NCBI GenBank assembly: GCA_900555765.1
Contig: USMA01000045.1
Span: 1-7,098, forward strand
DNA: 7,098 nucleotides
Source of the DNA: an uncultured Collinsella sp.
GTDB taxonomy: Bacteria > Actinomycetota > Coriobacteriia > Coriobacteriales > Coriobacteriaceae
Direction of reading: 5' to 3'
The notes under the pieces are model-generated. The model was given only the letters and a program-made list of their open reading frames with translations. It had not been told where the DNA came from and ran no database searches. This document shows, in pieces, positions 1 to 6,498 of this stretch. Position 1 is the first letter of the stretch. The number at the start of each line of letters is the position of its first letter. A program made the translations under genes and the position numbers.

Positions 1-99
1 TTTCTGCTGTTGATAATATTTCGGATAATCATCCAGAATATAAGTCTTTAAAACAGCCTTCTCATCTTTCTGATCGATTGATAATGTTTCAATTTTCAT
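1..99 (-). CDS. N-terminal fragment of a possible alpha/beta hydrolase (runs off the left edge)
   Basis: An open frame starts at ATG (99 to 97) and reads leftward out of the window, giving 33 residues beginning MKIETLSIDQ and containing TYILDDYPKYY. The start is well supported by the purine-rich Shine-Dalgarno GGGAGGAAA (complement of 103-111), three bases upstream, and by a near-consensus promoter at 151-179. The N-terminus resembles the start of short esterase or alpha/beta hydrolase proteins of gut clostridia, where a strand of the form xLxxYILDxxP precedes the first core strand. That identification is from memory of the family and is weak, because the oxyanion and nucleophile motifs lie outside the window. 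The gene lies downstream of, and on the same strand as, a LysR-type regulator remnant that could control it. Its AT-rich codon use matches a low-GC Firmicute, not the right part of the window. Confidence 0.5.
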   Translation of the reverse strand, partial: MKIETLSIDQKDEKAVLKTYILDDYPKYYQQQK

Positions 100-102
100 T
101 GC

Positions 103-111
103 TTTCCTCCC
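103..111 (-). promoter_or_regulatory. Ribosome binding site of the leftmost partial gene
   Basis: On the minus strand the bases read GGGAGGAAA and end three bases before the ATG at 99. This strong Shine-Dalgarno is the main reason for treating the short frame at the left edge as a real gene start. Confidence 0.75.
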
Positions 112-114
112 ATC

Positions 115-150
115 AAAAAAGCTCATTCAGTCTGCAAACTTCATGAGCTT
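115..150 (-). terminator. Inverted repeat with T-tract, probable intrinsic terminator of the LysR-type gene
   Basis: AAGCTCAT (119-126) and ATGAGCTT (143-150) are perfect 8-base inverted repeats around a 16-base loop. On the minus strand the second arm runs into six T's (complement of 115-120), the layout of a Rho-independent terminator. It follows the stop of the LysR-type gene at 213. The stem is short and AT-rich, so it may be weak. It also overlaps the predicted transcription start of the next gene, so it could instead act as an operator. Confidence 0.55.
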
Positions 151-179
151 ATTATAGAAATTACCCTTTCGCTTTTCAA
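151..179 (-). promoter_or_regulatory. Near-consensus sigma-70/SigA promoter for the possible hydrolase gene
   Basis: On the minus strand, TTGAAA (complement of 174-179) is separated by exactly 17 bases from a perfect TATAAT (complement of 151-156). Transcription should begin about seven bases further, inside the first arm of the inverted repeat at 119-150, and run into the start codon at 99. Spacing and both hexamers fit a housekeeping Firmicutes promoter. Confidence 0.75.
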
Positions 180-212
180 ATAACGGAAAGTTATCTTTCT
201 TATTCCTTATAG

Positions 213-600
213 TTATTCATATGATTGACCACTTTTCTTCTGGTCTGCCGCTTTCTGATACAACTGTGTCAGATATTGTAATGGTTCTGTCCGATAGCTT
301 CCAACCCGGTACGCCGCCACAAATTCCCAGATAATTTTCTTATTTCCAAAAGAATAGATATCAAACTGATCTCTGTGGTTCTGCATTCCAAGACTTCCAC
401 AGATACAGATTCCATATCCCTTTTTAACCAGTTTATGTGCAGTTCTCATATCTGCAAACCGGATTACTTCCGGTGACATATGATGTTCTTCCAGCACTTT
501 ATCACAGATTTTTCCAATCCTCATATCTTTATTAAGCGTAATAAACGTCTCAAATTCAAACTGTGTAATATCTACCCATGGATATTCAAATCCATATTTA
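213..600 (-). pseudogene. C-terminal half of a LysR-type transcriptional regulator, 5' truncated
   Basis: The frame ending at TAA (213-215) encodes about 125 residues that look like the end of a LysR-type effector-binding domain. Segments such as EYPWVDI, EVIRFADMRTAHKLVKKGYG, ICICGSLGMQ and WEFVAAYRVG show the usual pattern of a second regulatory subdomain closed by a short C-terminal helix (YLTQLYQKAA). A complete LysR protein has about 290-300 residues, so the N-terminal winged helix-turn-helix, the linker helix and the first subdomain are missing. Upstream of roughly 595-605 the frame stays open, but the translation no longer resembles the family, because it runs antisense into the leader and coding sequence of the SpoVG-family gene. 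The fragment should not bind DNA. Base composition is AT-rich. It may be a real truncation at an element boundary or an assembly join. Confidence 0.7.
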
Positions 601-633
601 ATGCAAGATAGCATGAACAAAACCAATTCTAAA

Positions 634-640
634 AAGGAGG
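634..640 (+). promoter_or_regulatory. Ribosome binding site of the SpoVG-family gene
   Basis: AAGGAGG sits nine bases before the ATG at 650 and decides the start of the SpoVG-family gene. Only about 30-40 bases of apparent element sequence lie upstream of it, so the native promoter of this gene is probably not in the window. Confidence 0.75.
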
Positions 641-649
641 ATTTTATAT

Positions 650-1101
650 ATGAGTAAAACCAATACAGAAAAAATGGTGCCGGAGACACAGACGCCGGAA
701 ATGGCAAACGGCATGAAGCTGGATGTCCGCGTGCGTCCGCTTGCTCCAATGGGAAACCTGCTGGCGTTTGCCAATGTTACGATTGGCGGATGCTTTAAGA
801 TTGACGGTTTCCGTATCTGTTCCAGTGAAAAGGGGCTGTATGTCAATATGCCCGCAACCCAGGATAAGGGCGGCAACTGGAAAGATGTCTGCTGGCCGGT
901 TACGGCAGAGTTCCGCAAGCAGCTTAACGACGCCCTGATTGATGGGTACGGGCAGGCTATTGAAAATTTGCAGGCGACTCTTGAAGCAACAAAGGGAGCT
1001 GCGGAAAAGCCTTCCCTGACCGGTGCATTGAAGGAAAATGCCGGTAAGGTCAAAGAACAGCCGACTAAACCTGCCCCATCTAAGAATGAGCAGGCTCGCT
1101 A

Positions 1102-1102
<1 letters not shown>
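650..1102 (+). CDS. SpoVG-family protein of an integrative/conjugative element
   Basis: The 150-residue product has a SpoVG core at about residues 22-100. Compared with Bacillus subtilis SpoVG (97 residues), it shares the first strand (KLDVRVRPL), the central strand around FANVTIGGCFKIDGFRI, the GLYVNMP segment, the D-(K)GG-x-W-KDVCWPV stretch that matches the 'PDGEFRDITHPI' region, and a helix ending in DALIDGY. It adds an N-terminal extension of about 20 residues and a low-complexity tail rich in Ala, Lys, Glu and Pro. SpoVG proteins are small nucleic-acid-binding regulators. Such extended forms recur as the first gene of accessory operons in Firmicutes conjugative elements, where their task is not established. 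The gene overlaps the next by one base (TAATG), so the two are translationally coupled. The symbol is left blank because this is an element paralogue, not the sporulation gene. Confidence 0.85.
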
Positions 1103-2960
<1,858 letters not shown>

Positions 2961-3000
2961 TCACTTGGAAACGTAGTGGATGCAAGCGACCGGCTGACCG

Positions 3001-3066
3001 TGCACCATCGGTGCGCCTCCGTAAGTTAGCCATGTCGCACTTTTTGCATTATGCCCTAAGTTAGCC
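3001..3066 (-). promoter_or_regulatory. eno upstream region with repeated GGCTAACTTA boxes and a small hairpin
   Basis: On the minus strand GGCTAACTTA occurs twice (complements of 3057-3066 and 3022-3031), 35 bases apart. Between them is CATAAT (complement of 3048-3053), a possible -10 hexamer, but no convincing -35 is found at 16-18 bases. Downstream, GCACC and GGTGC (3002-3006 and 3010-3014) form a tight hairpin with a three-base loop, extended by a wobble and a G-C pair. The region lies between the mazG terminator and the eno start and must hold the eno promoter. The role of the paired boxes is inferred. Confidence 0.4.
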
Positions 3067-3084
3067 GAGGGATACACTTGATTT

Positions 3085-3133
3085 TCGAAAAATTTAGCGG
3101 GAACGATGAGGCATGTCAGCCCGTCGTTCCCGC
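3085..3133 (-). terminator. Rho-independent terminator downstream of mazG
   Basis: Perfect 10-base inverted repeats GCGGGAACGA (3097-3106) and TCGTTCCCGC (3124-3133) enclose a 17-base loop. On the minus strand the stem is followed by TAAATTTTTC, a U-rich tail. It begins five bases after the mazG stop (3138) and separates the larC-like/yfcE-like/mazG run from eno. Confidence 0.88.
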
Positions 3134-3137
3134 AGTC

Positions 3138-3998
3138 TTACTCCTCCGCCTTTGCGGCATCCCACAGGTCGTTGAGGCCGTGGGTCGAAAGCTCGGCAAG
3201 ATCCACGTGAGCATCGGCCGCCATCTGCTCCATCGCGGCCCAGCGGCGGCGGAACTTTGCTGTGCTGGCACGCAGGGCGCTCTCGGCGTCAATCCCCTCT
3301 TTGCGCGCGACGTTGACCAAGGCAAAGAGCAGGTCGCCAAACTCCATCTCGCGCTCGGGCGAGCCGGGAGCCTCGGCCTCAAACTCGGCACGCTCCTCGG
3401 CAACCTCGTCCCACACGTCCTGGACCGTCTCCCACTCAAAGCCTACGGCGGCCGCCTTGCGTGACACCTTCTGCGCCTGCATCAACGCCGGCAGATGCGT
3501 GGGCACGCCATCGAGCAGACCCTCGGGCGCGGCCTCGCCCGCCGCCACGGCCTTGTCCTTGGCGGCTTTCTCGGCAAGCTTGACCTCGTCCCAAATCTTG
3601 AGCACCTCGTCGGAGCTCTCGGCATCCGCATCGCCAAACACGTGCGGGTGGCGGCGAATGAGCTTGGCGTCGATATCGCGCGCCACGTCGGCCAGCGTAA
3701 ACTCGCCGGCGTCGGCAGCAATCTGCGCATGCAGCACGACCTGCATGAGCACGTCACCCAGTTCCTCGCGCAGGTGAACCGCGTCGTCCGCCTCGATGCA
3801 GTCGAGCGCCTCGTAGGCCTCCTCGATCATGTTCTTGCCGATGCTGCGGTGCGTCTGCTCGCGGTCCCACGGGCAGCCATCGGGCTGACGCAGACGCCAG
3901 ATGGTCTGCACCAGATGCTGCAGCTCGGCCGACGCGTCTATCAGCGTGGGCAGATCGCGCGAGCCCTCGGCATTTTGCTGAGCCATATGCTGCGCCAT
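3138..3998 (-). CDS. mazG: Nucleoside triphosphate pyrophosphohydrolase MazG
   Basis: The 286-residue protein hydrolyses canonical and aberrant nucleoside triphosphates to monophosphate and pyrophosphate in the cytoplasm. It has the two-copy MazG layout. The N-terminal domain has GCPWDREQTHRSI (41-53), EEAYE (59-63) and the metal-binding EELGD (78-82). The C-terminal domain starts at GFEWETVQDVWDEV and has EEERAEFEA-like acidic helices, EMEFGDLLFALVNVAR and a closing KFRRRW-x-x-ME helix. Escherichia coli MazG has 263 residues, so the length is normal. The open frame extends upstream to 4106, but those 36 residues overlap the phosphodiesterase gene and are not MazG-like. The ATG at 3998 is chosen because GGAGGAGG (complement of 4006-4013) lies seven bases before it; the ATG at 3986 is less well spaced. 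Only two bases separate it from the upstream stop, which indicates an operon. A strong terminator follows. Confidence 0.93.
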   Translation of the reverse strand: MAQHMAQQNAEGSRDLPTLIDASAELQHLVQTIWRLRQPDGCPWDREQTHRSIGKNMIEEAYEALDCIEADDAVHLREELGDVLMQVVLHAQIAADAGEFTLADVARDIDAKLIRRHPHVFGDADAESSDEVLKIWDEVKLAEKAAKDKAVAAGEAAPEGLLDGVPTHLPALMQAQKVSRKAAAVGFEWETVQDVWDEVAEERAEFEAEAPGSPEREMEFGDLLFALVNVARKEGIDAESALRASTAKFRRRWAAMEQMAADAHVDLAELSTHGLNDLWDAAKAEE

Positions 3999-4000
3999 GG

Positions 4001-4549
4001 TTAGTCCTCCTCCAGGATCACGTGGCGGAACGCGCCGCCCTCGTAGATGCCGTAGCTGTGCGAGCCGTCCTTGGGGATGCTCACGCTGCCGGGGTTGAAG
4101 AGCCACAGGCCCGGGTGCGCGGCGCTTTCCTCGTTGACCTTGATGTGCGTGTGGCCGTAGACGAGCGCGGAGCCCTCGGGCAGCGCGGGCGCGTGGTCAA
4201 CGCTGTTGTGCACGCCGGCGCCAAAGACGTGGCCGTGCGTCAGGAACAGCTCGCGGCCGGTCTCGTCGAACAGGGTGGCGTAGTCGGCCATGACGGGGAA
4301 ATCGAGCACCATCTGGTCGACCTCGGCGTCGCAGTTGCCGCGCACCGCGATGATGCGGTCGGCCAGGGCGTTGAGCAGCGGAATCACGCGCTTGGGGGCG
4401 TAATCGCGCGGCAGGTCGTTACGCGGTCCGTGGTAGAGCAGGTCGCCCAGTAGCACGATGCGGTCGGGCTGCTCGGATTCGATAGCGGTGCAGAGGCGCT
4501 CGGCCCAATATGCCGAGCCGTGGATGTCAGAGGCGATGAGGTATTTCAT
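4001..4549 (-). CDS. yfcE: YfcE-type metallophosphodiesterase
   Basis: The 182-residue protein is a calcineurin-like metallophosphoesterase of the YfcE/MJ0936 group. All metal-site motifs are present in order: DIHG (8-11), GDLLYHGPRN, GNCD, THGH, GHTH and NPGSVSIPKDG near the C-terminus. Escherichia coli YfcE has 184 residues, has a near-identical motif set and hydrolyses phosphodiester substrates with divalent metal in vitro; its natural substrate is not settled, and the same holds here. The ATG at 4549 is preceded by GAGAGG about eight to nine bases upstream and begins directly with MKYLIASDIHG, so the start is secure. The gene lies 60 bases downstream of the LarC-like gene and two bases before mazG on the same strand. 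Confidence 0.9.
   Translation of the reverse strand: MKYLIASDIHGSAYWAERLCTAIESEQPDRIVLLGDLLYHGPRNDLPRDYAPKRVIPLLNALADRIIAVRGNCDAEVDQMVLDFPVMADYATLFDETGRELFLTHGHVFGAGVHNSVDHAPALPEGSALVYGHTHIKVNEESAAHPGLWLFNPGSVSIPKDGSHSYGIYEGGAFRHVILEED
4006..4013 (-). promoter_or_regulatory. Ribosome binding site fixing the mazG start
   Basis: GGAGGAGG on the minus strand ends seven bases before the ATG at 3998. It overlaps the last codons of the phosphodiesterase gene, so translation of the two is probably coupled. Confidence 0.75.
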
Positions 4550-4609
4550 GGGAAGATCCTCTCGAATGGGGTTGATATGGCTGGGCGCAGAATGTCGCCA
4601 CCAGCCGCG

Positions 4610-5095
4610 TTACTCAAATCGCAGTGCCGCGCTCTGGGCCGCCTGCATCACGCGTTGGAGCGGCACATTGTGCTCGCGGGCAAGGCGGGCGCAGTCCTCG
4701 TACTCGGGCGCCGCGCGCTCACTGCCGTCGGGTAGGGTGGCCACCTTGACGGATACCTCGCCCCATGGCGTCGTTACGCGCTCAAAGCGGCGTGGCAGGC
4801 AAACGCGCTCCATGACCTGGCGACGAATGCCGTTGGTCGTGGTTTCCAAAAAGATAATCGTCTGCAGGCGTTCGATATCCTCGTGCGAGCAGATCACCTG
4901 CAGCTGCCAACCGGGGCGGCCTTTTTTGCAGTAGAGGGGCAGCCAGTGCACCTCGCGCGCACCCGCCTCGCGCAGGCGGTCGGCAGCGTAGGCGAGCACC
5001 TCGGGCGATGCGTCGTCGATATCGCATTCCAACTTGACGATGGTTTCGGGTGCATCGGTCTCGCGGGACAGCGGGGATGTGCTATCGCATGGCAT
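4610..5095 (-). CDS. Stand-alone LarC C-terminal domain (LarC2-like) protein
   Basis: The 161-residue product matches the C-terminal part of LarC (formerly DUF111), the CTP-dependent nickel-insertion protein that finishes the nickel-pincer cofactor of lactate racemase and related enzymes. Matching segments in order are KLECDIDDASPEVLAYAADRL, the EAGAREVHWLPLYCKKGRPGW stretch, IIFLETTTNGIRRQ, the PWGEVSVKVATLPDGS hairpin and PEYEDCARLAREHNVPL before a final helix. Full-length LarC has about 400 or more residues, and in Lactobacillus plantarum LarC1 and LarC2 are joined by programmed frameshifting. No LarC1 (nickel-binding) region lies upstream: the 340 bases before this gene do not encode it. 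The start is set at ATG 5095 because GGAAAGGAGT lies eight bases upstream; the frame is open to 5242, but that part is not family-like. It heads a minus-strand run with the phosphodiesterase and mazG. Whether it works in Lar maturation without a nearby partner is unknown. Confidence 0.82.
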   Translation of the reverse strand: MPCDSTSPLSRETDAPETIVKLECDIDDASPEVLAYAADRLREAGAREVHWLPLYCKKGRPGWQLQVICSHEDIERLQTIIFLETTTNGIRRQVMERVCLPRRFERVTTPWGEVSVKVATLPDGSERAAPEYEDCARLAREHNVPLQRVMQAAQSAALRFE

Positions 5096-5103
5096 ACGGT
5101 CCG

Positions 5104-5113
5104 ACTCCTTTCC
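5104..5113 (-). promoter_or_regulatory. Ribosome binding site fixing the LarC-like start
   Basis: GGAAAGGAGT on the minus strand ends eight bases before the ATG at 5095. It rules out the longer starts at 5134 and 5242, which lack a comparable site. Confidence 0.7.
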
Positions 5114-5237
5114 GCACGGGCTCGTTTTGTTCATCCAAACGCTAGCACATCGCGGGCGGCGCAGAGGCGGCGTCATGGGATAGATGCGACTTTTGCTGGG
5201 CGCAAGTGCTGGCGCGCTCCAACGCCGGCCCGCTCCA

Positions 5238-5309
5238 CTCAAACGTGTACGTCAGCCTCCAAACATGTCATTTTATGCAGCTTTTTGAGGCTGATGTACA
5301 TGTTTTGAG
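5238..5309. repeat. Long wobble-paired inverted repeat in the divergent spacer
   Basis: Arms at 5238-5259 and 5287-5309 begin CTCAAACGTGTACG and, in complement, CTCAAAACATGTACA, and share TCAGCCTC at the inner end. They differ by one extra A and two G/A changes that become G-U pairs in RNA. The loop is 27 bases. A second pairing is possible: AAACATGT in the loop (5261-5268) is complementary to ACATGTTT within the right arm (5298-5305). The flanking genes diverge, so a terminator is not expected. It may be a dispersed palindromic repeat of this lineage or a regulatory structure. Confidence 0.7.
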
Positions 5310-5397
5310 AGCGCAAGCGAGGCCGCACCGCGCGCCGCACAGCCTTTCCAATCGATTTCGACCCCTGGCGTGCCCGGCGTGTTGAAAGCTGCGCCAT

Positions 5398-5403
5398 TAC
5401 AAT
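5398..5403 (+). promoter_or_regulatory. Candidate -10 hexamer for the PHP phosphatase gene
   Basis: TACAAT differs from TATAAT by one base and lies 33 bases before the ATG at 5436, leaving room for a short leader with AAAGGAG. No good -35 is seen at the correct distance; TTGAAA upstream is only ten bases away, so this is a weak call. Confidence 0.3.
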
Positions 5404-5435
5404 GGAGCGGATTCGCTTGACGCAAAGGAGCTGCC

Positions 5436-6347
5436 ATGTCTGCTTGCCCGATGGTCGATTGCCATACCCACACCTCGTTTTCGGACGGACATGCCTCGTT
5501 TGAGGACAACGTTCGCGCCGCTGCTGCGGCCGGTTGCCGCGTCATGGTCTCGACCGACCATCTCGCCCTGCCCGCCAGCATGGACGCCAACTGCGAAGTG
5601 CAGGTTGTCGAGGGCGACCTGCCGGCACATCGTCTGGCCTTTGAGGACGCCCGCAAACTCGCCGCGCAGATTGCGCCGGAGCTCGAGCTTATCTATGGCT
5701 TTGAATGCGATTGGTACGAGGGCTGCGAGCCTTTGGTTGAGCGCTGGTCCCAGGGCGCCGTCGTACGCCTGGGCAGTGTGCATTGGATTGGCAACCCAGG
5801 CGATATCATGGCCGGTGCCGCGGGTACGGCGGGAACGGAAAACGTCGCTCGCCCCGATACACCCGATTCCCTTTGCGGTTGGATCGACGACGACACCAAC
5901 CTGCACGTTTGGGAAAACCTGGGGGTACGCGGCGTGTGGGAGCGCTACGTCGACGACTGGTGCCGCGCCTGCGAGAGCCCGCTCAACTTTGATGTGATGG
6001 CTCACCCCGACCTGGTCATGCGCTTTTCGAAGGAAGGCTTTGCGCCCGACTTTGACCCCGCACCGTTTTGGCAGCAGATGGCCGAATGCGCCCACGATAC
6101 GGGCCGCCGCATTGAGGTCTCGACCGCCGCACCGCGCAAGGGCCTCGACGACTATTACCCCTCGACGGGGCTGTTGCGTTGCTTCGCCCACGCCGAAGTA
6201 CCCATCACCTTTGGCTCGGACGCGCACCGCGCCTGCGACATCTGCTGGAATATCCGCGAGGCACAAGCCCGCGCCTACGACTGCGGCTACCGAACCTACG
6301 ATATCCCCCACCCCACCGGCGAATGGGAATCCACACCCCTCGCCTAA
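5436..6347 (+). CDS. hisJ: PHP-domain phosphatase, probable histidinol-phosphatase (HisJ type)
   Basis: The 303-residue protein has the full PHP metal-site motif set: DCHTHTSFSDGH (8-19), STDH (39-42), GFECDWY (88-94), GSVHWI (113-118), MAHPDL (188-193) and GSDAH (260-264). A HisJ-like segment, EVSTAAPRKG then YYPST (227-244), precedes the last motif. HisJ/HisK-type proteins dephosphorylate L-histidinol phosphate, the penultimate step of histidine synthesis, using a trinuclear metal centre. Length is slightly above the usual 260-290; the extra residues lie in a Gly/Ala/Thr-rich insertion at about 126-155. No other histidine gene is nearby, so the substrate is inferred, and another phosphoester is possible. 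AAAGGAG at 5424-5430, five bases before the ATG, fixes the start. It is transcribed divergently from the LarC-like gene and probably alone. Confidence 0.85.
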   Translation: MSACPMVDCHTHTSFSDGHASFEDNVRAAAAAGCRVMVSTDHLALPASMDANCEVQVVEGDLPAHRLAFEDARKLAAQIAPELELIYGFECDWYEGCEPLVERWSQGAVVRLGSVHWIGNPGDIMAGAAGTAGTENVARPDTPDSLCGWIDDDTNLHVWENLGVRGVWERYVDDWCRACESPLNFDVMAHPDLVMRFSKEGFAPDFDPAPFWQQMAECAHDTGRRIEVSTAAPRKGLDDYYPSTGLLRCFAHAEVPITFGSDAHRACDICWNIREAQARAYDCGYRTYDIPHPTGEWESTPLA

Positions 6348-6381
6348 CTAGTCGTTTAAGAACGTCCCCAATGACTAGTCA
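6347..6381. repeat. Inverted repeat at the 3' end of the PHP phosphatase gene
   Basis: ACTAGTCGTT (6347-6356) can pair with AATGACTAGT (6370-6379) in ten pairs including one G-U, around a 13-base loop. The right arm lies within the perfect 10-base palindrome TGACTAGTCA (6372-6381). No T-run follows on either strand, so it is not a typical intrinsic terminator. It could still mark the end of the message or be a dispersed intergenic repeat. Confidence 0.5.
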
Positions 6382-6452
6382 AAAATGGGCCATGTGTCCC
6401 AGTTGTGGAGACTCCTTGAGCCGTCTGGGTATCGCGAAGGATCGCACACTCC

Positions 6453-6493
6453 CCCATCATCAAAAGAGACACACGCTACCTGTTGATGGGAGG
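6453..6493 (+). promoter_or_regulatory. Ribosome binding site of the last gene with an overlapping inverted repeat
   Basis: GGGAGG (6488-6493) is five bases before the ATG at 6499 and sets that start. CCCATCA (6453-6459) is complementary to TGATGGG (6484-6490), which shares GGG with the Shine-Dalgarno. A hairpin with a 24-base loop could therefore mask part of the site. The binding site is well supported; control by the hairpin is inferred. Confidence 0.5.
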
Positions 6494-6498
6494 CAGCC

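Larger units (their letters stand above)
5096..5435. other. Divergent intergenic spacer between the LarC-like and PHP phosphatase genes
   Basis: These 340 bases encode no family-like protein on either strand. They hold the ribosome binding sites of both flanking genes, a candidate promoter for the rightward gene near 5398, and a long imperfect hairpin at 5238-5309. The leftward promoter was not identified with confidence; TAGCGT after TGC (complement of about 5136-5144) is a weak -10 candidate. Confidence 0.6.

Noticed and set aside
578..595. Small inverted repeat ATGGAT/ATCCAT near the LysR break
   Set aside because: It is only six pairs and lies within conserved LysR coding sequence (EYPWVD), so it is probably chance and not an att core or terminator.
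3999..4106. Upstream extension of MazG by 36 residues
   Set aside because: It overlaps the phosphodiesterase coding region, is rich in Arg, Pro and Gly, is not MazG-like and lacks a ribosome binding site, whereas ATG 3998 has GGAGGAGG at good spacing.
5096..5242. Upstream extension of the LarC-like protein
   Set aside because: The extra residues do not resemble LarC, and the start at 5095 has a clear ribosome binding site.
5397..6311. Minus-strand open frame of 304 codons opposite the PHP phosphatase gene
   Set aside because: It mirrors the PHP gene, which has all its metal motifs and a good ribosome binding site. The antisense frame shows no motif and is a product of high GC.
6385..6486. 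Short open frame of 33 codons between the PHP gene and the zinc-ribbon gene
   Set aside because: There is no Shine-Dalgarno before its ATG, no recognisable family, and it sits in a stretch better explained as a leader or repeat.
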